Positions 34,586-44,761 are shown, numbered from the stretch's first letter. The stretch is DNA of 44,761 nt from JBQTIQ01 sp052387955 (GCA_052387955.1 JBQTIQ010000077.1:1-44761), one strand, 5' to 3'. The notes: a model not told the origin generated them from the sequence alone. Made by a program: numbers and translations.

Positions 34586-35278
34586 TCACGGTTCCTCGCC
34601 CAGCTGGGTGTAGAGCCGGTCCACCTGGCGCTCGAGTGCACCGACGCGGGCCTCGAGGGCGTCGATCGCATCGAGCAATGGCTCGACGGCGAGGTCCGCC
34701 CGTCCACCGGCGCCGTCGCGGTCGGCCCGGCCGGCGGAGGCCCGGTCGCTGTCGACCTCGTCGCTGGGCTCCCCCGATGCCGGAGGCTGTCCTGCCAGCA
34801 GGTGCGCCCAGCGACCCTCCCGTTCGCCGGCACGACGCCCGATCGAGCGCACCAGGGGATCCTCCCGGCCCGCCAGGCGCTCCAAGGTGGCGGAGATCTC
34901 GCCGGGCCCGGTGAACGGGTGCAGGCGTTCGGTGCGGCTGCGCAGCTCGCTCACCGTCTGGGGGCCGCGGAGGACCAGGGCGCACAGCACCGCGGCCTCG
35001 TCCGATTCGAGCCCGAGCTTCTCGTCGAGCACCTGGCGGTACTTGGTGGTGCGTTCGCCGTGGGACGGGTGCACGAAGCGGACCATCCCGTCGGCCTTGA
35101 GCCCGTCGAGCGTGCGCTGGACGGTGCCGGGGTCATAGCGGACCACCGGCCACCGGTTGGAGGACTGGTTGCACGCCGTGACCAGCGAGTTGAGCGTGAG
35201 CGGGTAGGTGTCGGGCACGGTGCGCTCCTTCTCCATCAGGCAACCCACCACCCGGGCGGCCTCGGCGGTGAGCTCCAT
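34586..35278 (-). CDS. YceH/DUF480 family protein
   Basis: A 230-residue protein of the YceH (DUF480) family: MELTAEAARVVGCLMEKERT, PDTYPLTLNSLVTACNQSSNR, PVVRYD and QVLDEKLGL are diagnostic. It has two winged-helix-like units and a C-terminal coiled-coil tail (LLDAIDALEARVGALERQVDRLYTQL, split over about 200-225). Function is unknown; it is a putative DNA-binding protein. The start is fixed by the family and by TAACCT seven bases upstream. It is divergent from glnS, 96 bases away. Confidence 0.92.
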   Translation of the reverse strand: MELTAEAARVVGCLMEKERTVPDTYPLTLNSLVTACNQSSNRWPVVRYDPGTVQRTLDGLKADGMVRFVHPSHGERTTKYRQVLDEKLGLESDEAAVLCALVLRGPQTVSELRSRTERLHPFTGPGEISATLERLAGREDPLVRSIGRRAGEREGRWAHLLAGQPPASGEPSDEVDSDRASAGRADRDGAGGRADLAVEPLLDAIDALEARVGALERQVDRLYTQLGEEP

Positions 35279-35285
35279 CAGGGCG

Positions 35286-35291
35286 AGGTTA
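35286..35291 (-). promoter_or_regulatory. Leaderless -10 box of the YceH gene
   Basis: TAACCT ends seven bases before the ATG at 35278. Confidence 0.4.
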
Positions 35292-35361
35292 GGGCCCGGG
35301 GGACGCCCGACCACGCTCGGGGAGCCCCCCTGCGGCGGGCCGGCGGGCGAGGGCCCGTCGG

Positions 35362-35367
35362 TACAGT
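35362..35367 (+). promoter_or_regulatory. Leaderless -10 box of glnS
   Basis: TACAGT ends seven bases before the GTG at 35375. The same hexamer precedes lhgO at a similar distance. Confidence 0.45.
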
Positions 35368-35374
35368 CTCGCCC

Positions 35375-37792
<2,418 letters not shown>

Positions 37793-37827
37793 TCGGCGGC
37801 CGTCGGGCTGCGTGTCGTCTCTCGCCG

Positions 37828-38526
37828 TCAGTTGCTGAAGAAGTCGCTGGCGTCGGTGAAATCGGTGAAATCGGAGAAACCGCCGAAGTCACTGAAGTCA
37901 CTGAAGTCACTGAAATCACTGAGCAGGTCGCTGAGCCCGTCGAGGTCGCCGAAGTCGCTCAGGTCGGTGAAGTTGCTGAGGTCTGACAGCGCGCCCAGGT
38001 AGTCGCTCAGGTCGCCGAGACCGCTCAGGCCCGATTGGAGCTCGGGGTCGTCGAACTCGCTGCCGAAGTCGAGCGATACGTCGCACTCCTCGGAGGCGTA
38101 GTCGCTCAGCCGCTGGGTGGCCTCGATGAAGGCGGGATCGCCGGTGAAGGCGTTCACGAAGGCGAACGTCCGGGCGTTCTCGTCCGCTCCGGCCCGCTTG
38201 GCGTCCTCGATGGCCTGAGAGAAGGTGTCGGCCACCAGCCGCATCTCCTCGCGGATCTCACCGGGGGCGGCGTCGGCCAGGTCGTCGACGGTGTCGCCGA
38301 TCGTGTCCAGGTCGTCGTCGTCGGCGAAGTCGAAGCTCTCGGTGTCCGCCTGCGCGGCCGAAGCTTGGTCGCAGAACTCACTGCTGTTCCCGCCGCCGCC
38401 GCCGCGGTTGCTGCTGGTGGAGACATCGCTCCGGGCGCGGTTGCCGTCGTCGTCGTCGTCACCGCAGGCGGCCACGCCCAGGACGGAGACAACGCACACG
38501 GTCACACAAGCAAGCAGCTTTCGCAT
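37828..38526 (-). CDS. Lipoprotein with an SDF-type triplet-repeat tail
   Basis: A 232-residue predicted lipoprotein. A signal ends in the lipobox VAAC (C21), followed by GDDDDDG and a Ser/Gly linker. Residues about 45-170 form a mostly helical domain containing two further cysteines. The last 59 residues (174-232) are dominated by triplets of Ser or Thr, Asp, and Phe, Leu or Tyr (for example SDFSDFSDFSDF). I recognise no family. ATG 38526 is preferred to GTG 38541 because GGAG overlaps the latter. Gene-free bases 38527-38720 separate it from a divergent gene. Confidence 0.75.
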   Translation of the reverse strand: MRKLLACVTVCVVSVLGVAACGDDDDDGNRARSDVSTSSNRGGGGGNSSEFCDQASAAQADTESFDFADDDDLDTIGDTVDDLADAAPGEIREEMRLVADTFSQAIEDAKRAGADENARTFAFVNAFTGDPAFIEATQRLSDYASEECDVSLDFGSEFDDPELQSGLSGLGDLSDYLGALSDLSNFTDLSDFGDLDGLSDLLSDFSDFSDFSDFGGFSDFTDFTDASDFFSN

Positions 38527-38720
38527 CGTCTCGTTCTCCACTCCGTTGGTCCCGGGCAGCGCCAGACCGTGCTACCACCCGTGCTCGCCGTGCCGCAGGC
38601 TAATCCCCCGCCCCGACGGTCCAAGGCCGGCTCCCCGAGGTTCGGGTGCCTGCCCCTGTGGGTAGGAGCGGGCCGGAACCGACAGTGCACCCCGTGGAGG
38701 GTCTCGGGAGGAACGACGAC

Positions 38721-39047
38721 ATGCCGCAGCAAGCGTGGAGCGACAAGCGGGAACGCCAGTACCAGCACATCAAGGACGGCCTGCGCGAGCGGGGCGAGAG
38801 CGAAGACGCGGCCGAAGAGATCGCGGCCCGGACTGTCAACAAGGAGCGGGCCCGGAGCGGCGAGGCCAGAGAGTCGAGCCCGACATCGACCGAGGACATC
38901 TCCTCGGGGCTTCGGGGCGGGCTGCGCTCCCACCGAGGACCGGGCGGGCGCACCCGTGACCAGCTCTACGACGAGGCCCGACAGAAGAACATCAAAGGTC
39001 GCTCGAAGATGAACAAGGCCGAACTCGAGCGAGCGGTCGACCGATAA
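38721..39047 (+). CDS. Small Rho-N-like protein (plasmid-stabilization-type annotation)
   Basis: A 108-residue basic and acidic protein. The first half (KRERQYQHIKDGLRERGESE, then AEEIAARTVNKERARSGE) and the second half (TRDQLYDEARQKNIKGRSKM, NKAELERAV) match a widespread small family often annotated as plasmid stabilization protein; the second half resembles the Rho N-terminal helix-loop fold. The role is unknown. ATG 38721 has GGGAGGA eight bases upstream. A family A repeat starts four bases after the stop. Confidence 0.8.
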   Translation: MPQQAWSDKRERQYQHIKDGLRERGESEDAAEEIAARTVNKERARSGEARESSPTSTEDISSGLRGGLRSHRGPGGRTRDQLYDEARQKNIKGRSKMNKAELERAVDR

Positions 39048-39051
39048 GCCG

Positions 39052-39114
39052 GCGTTCCCCGGCCACGCAGGCCGCGCCCGGCCGCCCCTCCGCTCGCGCT
39101 ACGGCGCTCGCATC
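39052..39114 (+). repeat. Dispersed repeat family A, short copy
   Basis: GCGTTCCCCGGCCACGCAGG starts four bases after a stop codon, and the copy ends with GGCGCTCGCATC. A decayed relative follows at about 39143-39200 in the same gap (39048-39206). Confidence 0.8.
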
Positions 39115-39206
39115 GCCGGCACACACCTGACCGCCCAGCAGCCGGCGATCCCCGGCCGCGCCCGGCCGCGTCGGAGCGGGAGCGCCGGCGGCGCGCATCT
39201 GGCTGC

Positions 39207-40427
39207 TCAGAGCCTGGCGATCGGGTGGTCGAGGTCGAGGCGGGCGGCGATGGCGGCGCCGATCTCGAGGGCGGCGGTGGCGGCCGGCGAGGGTGCGTTG
39301 AGCACGTGTAGGGCGCGACCAGCGCGGTGGAAGGCGAAGTCGTCGACCAGCGACCCGTCGCCGCGCATGGCTTGGGCGCGTACACCGGCGGGCGCCGGGC
39401 GAAGGTCGTCGACGGTGATCTCGGGGATGAGCCGCTGCACGGCGGCCGCGAAACGGGCCGGGCTGAGCGAGCGGGCCACCTCGTCGCACCCCTGGCGCCA
39501 GTAGGCCCGGGCCAGGCGGCGCAGCCCCGGGAACCGCACCATCTCCCACAGGTCGGCCAACTCGACCCGCGACCATGAATAGCCCTCCCGGGCGAGGCCA
39601 GGGACGGCGTTGGGACCGAGGCGGACGACCCCGTCGACGACCCTGGTGGCATGGACGCCGAGGAACGGGAACCGGGGGTCGGGTACCGGGTACACGAGGG
39701 CGTTGACCAGGTAGGAGCGTGCCGGCGTCAACGCCCGGTACTCGCCCCGGAACGGGACGACGTGCACGTCCCCGGCGGCGTCGGGGCCGCTGACGGCCCG
39801 GGCCACCCGGTCGGCGTGGAGGCCGGCGCACGTGACCACCCGGCCGGCGGCGATGGCCCCACCGCCGGTCTCGAGCACGAGGGCGCCCGGGACCTCGGTG
39901 CCGGAGAGCACCGAGGTTCCCAGCCGGAGCGTGCCGCCGCCGGCGACGACGTCGGCCGCCAACGCCCCGCACACCTGGGCGTAGTCGACGATCCCGGTCC
40001 CCGTCACGTGAAGGGCTTCGACGCCAGCGGCGAACGGCTCGAGCTCGCGCAGCCGCTGGGTGCCGATCAGCTCGGCCGCCACGCCGTTGGCCCCGCAGCG
40101 GCGGTGCAGCTCGGCCAGCGGGCCCCGTTCGCTGTCGTCGACCGCCACCACGACCTTGCCGCAGATGCGATGGTCGACGCCGCGTTCCTGGCAGTAGGCC
40201 AGCATCGAGGCCCGGCCGGCGACACAGAGCCGGGCCTTGTCGGACCCGGGGCGGTAGTACACACCGGCGTGGGCCACGCCCGAGTTGTGCCCCGACTGGT
40301 GGGCGCCGACCGTGGGCTCCTTGTCGACGACGACCACCGACGCCGAGGGGTGACGGGCGAGCACCTGGCGGGCGGTCGCCAGCCCGAGGATGCCGGCGCC
40401 GACGACCACCACGTCGGCCCGCTCCAC
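39207..40427 (-). CDS. lhgO: L-2-hydroxyglutarate oxidase LhgO
   Basis: A 406-residue FAD enzyme that oxidises L-2-hydroxyglutarate to 2-oxoglutarate. The FAD fold is VVVGAGILGLATARQVLARH, and HQSGHNSGVAHAGVYYRPGS is the LhgO active-site signature. RLGPNAVPGLAREGYSW and a C-terminal GDGSLVDDFAFHR (residues visible near the end) complete it. GTG 40427 gives VERADVVVVGAG. TACAGT lies eight bases upstream, and a family A repeat follows just before that. It could connect with lysine or glutarate breakdown or quinone reduction, but no partner gene is here. Confidence 0.93.
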   Translation of the reverse strand: MERADVVVVGAGILGLATARQVLARHPSASVVVVDKEPTVGAHQSGHNSGVAHAGVYYRPGSDKARLCVAGRASMLAYCQERGVDHRICGKVVVAVDDSERGPLAELHRRCGANGVAAELIGTQRLRELEPFAAGVEALHVTGTGIVDYAQVCGALAADVVAGGGTLRLGTSVLSGTEVPGALVLETGGGAIAAGRVVTCAGLHADRVARAVSGPDAAGDVHVVPFRGEYRALTPARSYLVNALVYPVPDPRFPFLGVHATRVVDGVVRLGPNAVPGLAREGYSWSRVELADLWEMVRFPGLRRLARAYWRQGCDEVARSLSPARFAAAVQRLIPEITVDDLRPAPAGVRAQAMRGDGSLVDDFAFHRAGRALHVLNAPSPAATAALEIGAAIAARLDLDHPIARL

Positions 40428-40435
40428 CGCGCCGA

Positions 40436-40441
40436 ACTGTA
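40436..40441 (-). promoter_or_regulatory. Leaderless -10 box of lhgO
   Basis: TACAGT ends eight bases before the GTG at 40427. The expected -35 falls inside the neighbouring family A repeat. Confidence 0.45.
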
Positions 40442-40446
40442 TTGCC

Positions 40447-40510
40447 GCGTTCCCCGGCCACGCAGGCCGCGCTCGGCCGCACCTCCGCTGGCGCTCCGGT
40501 GCTCGCGTCG
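40447..40510 (+). repeat. Dispersed repeat family A, short copy upstream of lhgO
   Basis: A copy reading GCGTTCCCCGGCCACGCAGG through CACCTCCGCTGGCGCTCCGG to GCTCGCGTCG. It abuts the predicted lhgO -10 region in the 150-base gap 40428-40577, as another copy abuts the DUF2277 promoter. Confidence 0.8.
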
Positions 40511-40577
40511 GTGGCACGGGCACGAGCGAGAAATGCGGGCCGGCGTCTACCCGGGCGGGTGACGGGGCGGGGGCCGC

Positions 40578-42026
40578 TCAGCTCGCGCTGGCGGCATCCT
40601 TGCGGCCGAAGCGCCGGCGCAGGGCGTCGCGGCCGGCGTGGTAACCGCACATGCCGTGCACGCCGGGGCCGGGGGGGGCCGCCGCCGAGCACAGGTAGAT
40701 CGACGGGTCCGAGGTGCGGTAGGGCATCCGGGCCAGGACCGGGCGAGACAAGGTGTGCAAGCCGCCGAAGCGGCCGAAGCTGATGTCGCCGCCGACGATG
40801 TTGGGGTTGTCGGCCTCGAGCTGGGCCGGACCGAGGCTGGCCTTGGCCAGCACCCGGTCGCGAAATCCGGGGGCGAACCGCTCGATCTGGGCCTCGACGG
40901 CTTCGGTGGCGTCGCCACCGAAGCCGTAGGGGACGTGGGTGTAGGCCCACAGGACGTGCTTGCCGTCGGGAGCGCGGGCAGGGTCGGCCAGGGTCGGCTG
41001 GGCGGCGATGACGAAAGCGTGCTCGGGAACGTTGCCGGCGCCGACCGCGCCGAGCGCGGCCGCGATCTCCGCGATGGACGCGCCGAGGTGCACGGTCCCG
41101 GCCTGCCGGGCCGGCTCCGCCGACCACGGCACCGGCCCGTCGAGGGCGAAGTCGACCTTGAACACGCCCGGCCCCGGGGGCACCCGCCGGAGGCGGGCGG
41201 CGTATAGCGACGACAGCCGCCTGCCGGCCAGGGCCAGCAGGCCGGGGACGGCCACGTCGAGGAGGTAGGCCCGGGCCGGGGCCAGCTCGTCGAGGTCCCC
41301 CACCCGCTGCCCGGTGACGATCTCGCCGCCCAAATGGCGCAGGTGGGCGGCCATGGCGTCGGCAAGGGCCTGGGAGCCGCCGAGGGGTGAAGGCCAGCCG
41401 ACGTCGTGGGCGGCCAGCGCGAACAGCAGGGCCACCCCCCCGGTGGTGGTCGTGGACAGCGGCGCGATGGCGTGGGCCGACAGCCCCGCCACCAGCGCCT
41501 TGGCCCCCGGGCCGCGCAGGCGGCGGGCCACGAGGGCGGCGGGCTGCAGGGCGGTGAGGCCGAAGCGGGCCATCAGCAACGGGTGGCGGGGCCGAGCGCT
41601 GGCGACCGGCCGCAGCACGTCGGGGGCCAGATCGCGCCACCGCCCGAGGAACGGGCCGACCAGGTCGAGGTAGCGGTCGTGGTCCACGCCCAGGGTGGAG
41701 GCGGTGCGCTCGGGGTCACGGTCCAGGACTGCGGCCGAGCCGTCGAGGAACGGGTGCGCCAGCGCCACCTCGGGGTGGACCCAGTCCAGGCCGTGGTCCT
41801 CGAGGGGCAGTTGGCGCAGGAACGGCGACCCGGCTCCCAGGGGGTGGACCGCCGAGCAGTGGTCGTGGACGAAGCCGGGCAGGGTCAGTTCGGCCGAACG
41901 GGCGCCGCCGCCGACGGTGGCGCCCATCTCGTAGACGGTGACGTCGACGCCGTTGCGGGCGAGGACGATGGCCGCCGCCAGACCGTTCGGGCCGGCGCCG
42001 ACGACGACGGCGTTGTTGGCTTCCAC
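40578..42026 (-). CDS. CrtI/phytoene-desaturase-like FAD oxidoreductase
   Basis: A 482-residue flavoprotein. The N-terminus VVVGAGPNGLAAAIVLARNG binds FAD and GATVGGGARSAELTLPGFVHD is typical of the carotenoid-desaturase/PYROXD2 group. The C-terminal MPYRTSDPSIYLCSAAAPPG is also conserved, as is GVHGMCGYHAG. No carotenoid biosynthesis genes are nearby, so the substrate is open. GTG 42026 (VEANNAVVVGAG) is used. It is the last gene of a minus-strand set with the Rieske and dodecin genes, 70 bases after the Rieske stop. Confidence 0.87.
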   Translation of the reverse strand: MEANNAVVVGAGPNGLAAAIVLARNGVDVTVYEMGATVGGGARSAELTLPGFVHDHCSAVHPLGAGSPFLRQLPLEDHGLDWVHPEVALAHPFLDGSAAVLDRDPERTASTLGVDHDRYLDLVGPFLGRWRDLAPDVLRPVASARPRHPLLMARFGLTALQPAALVARRLRGPGAKALVAGLSAHAIAPLSTTTTGGVALLFALAAHDVGWPSPLGGSQALADAMAAHLRHLGGEIVTGQRVGDLDELAPARAYLLDVAVPGLLALAGRRLSSLYAARLRRVPPGPGVFKVDFALDGPVPWSAEPARQAGTVHLGASIAEIAAALGAVGAGNVPEHAFVIAAQPTLADPARAPDGKHVLWAYTHVPYGFGGDATEAVEAQIERFAPGFRDRVLAKASLGPAQLEADNPNIVGGDISFGRFGGLHTLSRPVLARMPYRTSDPSIYLCSAAAPPGPGVHGMCGYHAGRDALRRRFGRKDAASAS

Positions 42027-42096
42027 CGGCCCAGCCTGCCCGCGCCCGGTCGCTCGGTCAGCATCGCGATCGCATGTTTGGTGGCCCGGTCAGACG

Positions 42097-42444
42097 CTAC
42101 GGCGACGGCGGAGGCGTACCCAGCTCCACCCACACCTGCCCGTCGCGCTCCCAGGCGTTGTGGGCGACGGTGTGACAGGTGTCGTCGAAGCGGTGACCGG
42201 GGGGCGTCCATTGGCAGCGCCCACCGGCGCCGAACGACCACCCATGCCCGGCGCAGACCAGCATGTCGCCCGCCACCGAGCCGAGTGAGAGCCGCACACC
42301 GTTGTGGGGGCAGCGGATGTCGAAGGCGTGGACCCGGCCGTCCTTGCTCCGCCACAGGGCGAGCTCCTGGCCGTCGACGACCACCTTGGTCGGGAAGCGG
42401 AGCTTCGAGCTCTCCATCACGGATTGAGGGGCTGACGCCGGCAC
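42097..42444 (-). CDS. Rieske [2Fe-2S] protein
   Basis: A 115-residue small Rieske protein. The cluster ligands are C45 and H47 (CPHNG) and C64 and H67 (CAGHGW). It is about the size of Rieske-type ferredoxins, which pass electrons to oxygenases. It lies upstream of the CrtI-like flavoprotein on the same strand, which could be a partner. Start GTG 42444 is uncertain, with ATG 42417 as the alternative; TAGAAC six bases before 42444 is a near match to the leaderless box. Confidence 0.9.
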   Translation of the reverse strand: MPASAPQSVMESSKLRFPTKVVVDGQELALWRSKDGRVHAFDIRCPHNGVRLSLGSVAGDMLVCAGHGWSFGAGGRCQWTPPGHRFDDTCHTVAHNAWERDGQVWVELGTPPPSP

Positions 42445-42504
42445 GCCACCGTTCTACCGTCTCCGGGCACCGGATTGCAGCCGCTGCGGAGGGGTTGGGT
42501 GGGC

Positions 42505-42711
42505 CTACTCCTCCACCCGGAACCCGATGTTGAGGGCGACCTGGAAGTGGCCGATCTCGCCGTTTTCGATGTGGCCTCGGATCTCGGTGACTTCGAACCA
42601 GTCGAGGTTGCGGAGCGTCCGGCCGGCGCTCTTCACCGCGTTGCGGATGGCGGCGTCTATCCCCTCGGTCGACGTACCCACCAGCTGAGAGACGGCATAG
42701 GTGTTGTCCAT
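42505..42711 (-). CDS. Dodecin family flavin-binding protein
   Basis: A 68-residue protein with the dodecin pattern: IRNAVKSAGRTLRNLDWFEV, then TEIRGHIENGEIGHFQV, ending NIGFRVEE. Dodecins form dodecamers that store or buffer riboflavin, FMN or FAD. The neighbours include two flavoproteins, so flavin handling is plausible. The ATG follows GAGGAG, a bit far upstream. The gene is clear despite its short length. Confidence 0.9.
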   Translation of the reverse strand: MDNTYAVSQLVGTSTEGIDAAIRNAVKSAGRTLRNLDWFEVTEIRGHIENGEIGHFQVALNIGFRVEE

Positions 42712-42870
42712 GGTCGATGGTCTCCTCTCCGACGCCGCTGACTACCCCCAGGGCGAGACCGGGATACTGGCACGCCCCTCACGAGGCGGGCGTGACCACG
42801 TCGGCCGGAGGCGGGACGAGCCCTCCGGAGGCCGGCGCCGCGGTACTCGCCGGTACCGAGCGAGCGCAGC

Positions 42871-42904
42871 GAGCGCGAAGGCGCGACGAGCGCGAAGGCG
42901 CGAC
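42871..42904 (+). repeat. 17-base tandem repeat, two copies
   Basis: The unit GAGCGCGAAGGCGCGAC occurs twice in a row in the gene-free stretch 42712-42999. The rest of that stretch also holds a family B repeat and no gene. Confidence 0.7.
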
Positions 42905-42917
42905 ACTCGTCGATCCC

Positions 42918-42968
42918 GTGGGGCTGCGCCCCACACCCATCGCCGCCGGGCGAGCTGGCGCTCGCGCC
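42918..42968 (+). repeat. Dispersed repeat family B, copy in a gene-free stretch
   Basis: It starts with hairpin GTGGGGC-TGC-GCCCCAC (42918-42934) and runs through CATCGCCGCCGGGCGAGCTG to GCGCTCGCGCC. It is nearly identical to the copy that forms the 3' end of hypA 29 kb away. Confidence 0.8.
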
Positions 42969-42974
42969 GTCGCC

Positions 42975-43003
42975 CTGAAGCGCTCGCTGCGCTCGCACTT
43001 CAG
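42975..43003 (-). terminator. Candidate hairpin at the end of the ABC exporter operon
   Basis: CTGAAG at 42975-42980 pairs with CTTCAG at 42998-43003 around a GC-rich loop. It includes the stop codon of the permease gene on the minus strand. No T run follows, so it is a weak terminator call. Confidence 0.35.
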
Positions 43004-43770
43004 TCGGAGGCGCCCGAGAGGCGGAGGCGGCCCAGGCGCCAGCGGGCCACCAGCAGGGCGATCACGGTGATGAGGCCGAGGCGCACGACGGCCCCCCATC
43101 CCTCCGGGATGCCGTCGCGTGCAAGACGCCGGGGGCCGTCGGCGAGATCGATGAAGGCGGCCCGTGACTCCCACGTAGGTGACCACTGGGCGATGCCGCT
43201 CAGCGCCGCGCCCAGCAGTCGCTCGACCAGGAACACGAAGGCCAGCGACCACACCGCCGCCCGTCGGGCGATGCAGCCGAAGGCGATGAAAACGGCCACA
43301 TAGGCCGACGCGCCGGCGGAGACGGCGACGGCCATCGGACCGGCCCGGGAGGGGTCGCCAGCCACCACCGCGGCCGCCGCGCCGGCCGGGACGACGGTGA
43401 AGAGGGCGACGATGGTGCCGCCGATCCAGCGACCGAGGACGACCTCACCCAACGGCACCGGGGTCAGCCAGGTGAAGTGGAAGACGCCCGAGCGCACCTC
43501 GGCGCCCAGCACGGCGTCGCCGATGACCAGCGCGACCACCGGCAGGACGAGGCCGAAGATCCCCTCGGCCGCCACCTCCGGGAATGCCCTCGCCGGTCCC
43601 GCGCCGTCGAAACGGGCCAGTAGGCCGAAGAGGAGGGCACCGGCGCAGGGCAGAAGGCACCCGAGCCACCGCTTGGGACCGATGCAGGACCGCAGCGTGT
43701 AAGCGACGATGGTGCCGACCCGGCCGATGCTCGGACCACGGCGCCCCGACGCCGGTGCGGTCACCGTCAT
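43000..43770 (-). CDS. ABC-2-type exporter permease
   Basis: A 256-residue membrane protein with about six hydrophobic segments (for example GCLLPCAGALLFGLLARF, GLVLPVVALVIGDAVLGAE, AAVWSLAFVFLVERLLGAAL). The EVRSGVFHFTWLTPVPLGEVVLGRW region is typical of ABC-2 permeases (EKRSGTL-like). Its ATG overlaps the ATPase stop by four bases (ATGA), so the two work together. Cargo is unknown. Confidence 0.87.
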   Translation of the reverse strand: MTVTAPASGRRGPSIGRVGTIVAYTLRSCIGPKRWLGCLLPCAGALLFGLLARFDGAGPARAFPEVAAEGIFGLVLPVVALVIGDAVLGAEVRSGVFHFTWLTPVPLGEVVLGRWIGGTIVALFTVVPAGAAAAVVAGDPSRAGPMAVAVSAGASAYVAVFIAFGCIARRAAVWSLAFVFLVERLLGAALSGIAQWSPTWESRAAFIDLADGPRRLARDGIPEGWGAVVRLGLITVIALLVARWRLGRLRLSGASD

Positions 43771-44761
43771 CGCACCAGCTCGCGGAACAGGCTCTCGAGG
43801 GAGTCGTCCAGCGGGCGTACCTCCTGGAGGCGAACGTCCAGGTCGCGGGCGAGGACGGGCAACGAAGTCGCCAGCTCGGCGGCACTGCTGGTCGACACGA
43901 CCATGTCGTCACCGTCGAGGCGCACGCCGGCCACCGATCCGAGGGCCACCAGCGCGGACGCCAGCTGGCGGTTCCCGCCCGAGCGCACGAGCACGTGCCG
44001 GGGCCGGGTGTCCATGGCGTCGCGGATGGCCCTCTGGCCTCCGGCCGCGGCCAGCCGGCCGTGGACGACCACGATGATGCGGTCGGCCAGGCGCTCGACC
44101 TCGTTGAGCACGTGGGAGCTGACGATGACGGTGCGGCCTTCGCCCCCGAGGCGCCGGAACAGGTCGATCAGATGGGCCCGCTGCACCGGGTCGGCACCGT
44201 TGAGGGGTTCGTCGAGCACCAGCACGGCGGGATCGACGGCAAGGGCGGCGGCCACCTTGGTCCGCTGGCGCATGCCCTTGCTGAACCCGTCCACCCGCCG
44301 GTCGGCGACGTCGAGCAGGCCGACCTCCTTGAGCGCCCGGTCGGCCACGTCGCGATCGCGCCCGCCGTGGAGGGCGACGACGTAGCGGACCAGCTGGCGA
44401 GCGGTGAGGCCGGCCGGCACCGCCTCGTCCTCGGGCACCAGGGCGGTGTGGGCGTGCACCCCGCGGTCAGCGCGCGGGTCGCGTCCGAACATCCGCACTG
44501 TGCCCTGGTTCAGGGGGATCAGGCCGCACATGGCTCGCATCAGGGTCGTCTTGCCGGCGCCGTTGGGACCGAGGAGGCCGGTTACGCCGGGGCCGAAGGA
44601 GCAGCTCAGCTCCGACAGCGCCACCTTGGGCCCGAACCAGACCGACGCCGCCGACACCACGACGCTGGCGTCGACGGCAAAGGCAGGATCGAGCCGCGGG
44701 GGCGGCGGGGGCGGGGGCAGCGGCGGCGGCGGGGGCGGCGGGGGCGGCGGCGGCGGGGGCG
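43767..44761 (-). CDS. ABC exporter ATPase, 5' end outside the window, poly-Pro N-terminus
   Basis: A partial ABC ATPase. Walker A is GPNGAGKTT, the signature is FSKGMRQRTKVA, Walker B is LVLDEP followed by LNGADPVQRA, and the C-terminus is a regulatory extension to LRELVR. A GTG at 44660 exists, but the first strand of the fold (VVVSAASVWFG) begins before it, and the frame stays open to the window edge through a run of prolines. So the true start is upstream and the protein has a proline-rich N-terminal extension, which is unusual for a cytoplasmic ATPase. It is coupled to the ABC-2 permease downstream. Confidence 0.8.
   Translation of the reverse strand, partial: PPPPPPPPPPPPPLPPPPPPPRLDPAFAVDASVVVSAASVWFGPKVALSELSCSFGPGVTGLLGPNGAGKTTLMRAMCGLIPLNQGTVRMFGRDPRADRGVHAHTALVPEDEAVPAGLTARQLVRYVVALHGGRDRDVADRALKEVGLLDVADRRVDGFSKGMRQRTKVAAALAVDPAVLVLDEPLNGADPVQRAHLIDLFRRLGGEGRTVIVSSHVLNEVERLADRIIVVVHGRLAAAGGQRAIRDAMDTRPRHVLVRSGGNRQLASALVALGSVAGVRLDGDDMVVSTSSAAELATSLPVLARDLDVRLQEVRPLDDSLESLFRELVR

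Overview
The window is high-GC DNA (roughly 70% by eye) from an actinobacterium. A mycothiol ligase (MshC, 18921-20036), an F420:NADPH oxidoreductase (20058-20816) and a luciferase-like F420-type oxidoreductase (2786-3646) place it in Actinomycetota. An InhA-like enoyl reductase and many leaderless promoters of the TANNNT type fit this. A member of class Acidimicrobiia or a relative is my best guess, but the sequence alone does not prove it. I see no rRNA, tRNA, CRISPR array, phage or transposase gene. This is chromosomal DNA with about 45 protein genes.

Layout. 1-5160: a copy of a dispersed repeat, a PadR-YceI fusion, a small membrane protein, a PAS-only sensor, an LLM oxidoreductase and a lipoprotein; this block is bounded by two inverted 94-bp repeat copies. 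5158-14610: DUF2277, then the most interesting part, a metal-uptake and [NiFe]-hydrogenase maturation cluster. On the minus strand run a SIS-HypC fusion, a GmhA-like SIS protein, hypE, hypF, then cbiM, a PDGLE protein, cbiQ and cbiO; hypA-hypB run divergently on the plus strand. No hypD and no hydrogenase structural genes are present here. 14767-20816: membrane protein, HIT phosphorylase, thrS, acyltransferase, mshC, npdG. 20908-26888: InhA-type reductase, thiolase, benzoate-CoA-ligase-type synthetase, 3-hydroxyacyl-CoA dehydrogenase, DUF1697 and a TauE exporter, suggesting aromatic or fatty acid activation and beta-oxidation. 27153-35278: small protein, two paired CNNM/CorC proteins, a PEP-mutase family enzyme, TauE plus ABC ATPase, SRPBCC, thiamine pyrophosphokinase, an internally duplicated protein and a YceH protein. 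35375-44761: a GlnRS carrying a GatB/YqeY tail, a lipoprotein with an SDF-type triplet-repeat tail, a Rho-N-like small protein, LhgO, a CrtI-like oxidoreductase, Rieske protein, dodecin, and an ABC exporter pair running off the window.

How the genes work together. The ECF transporter would import Ni2+ (inferred from its partners rather than from its own sequence), HypA and HypB would insert it, and HypE and HypF would make the cyanide ligands; HypC is found only as the tail of a degenerate SIS domain, with a second, intact SIS protein next to it. The cbiM start has a well-formed promoter with overlapping dyad and direct repeats, a plausible metal-responsive switch.

Two families of short GC-rich dispersed repeats sit between genes throughout. 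One copy has become the 3' end of hypA and encodes its last twenty or so residues.
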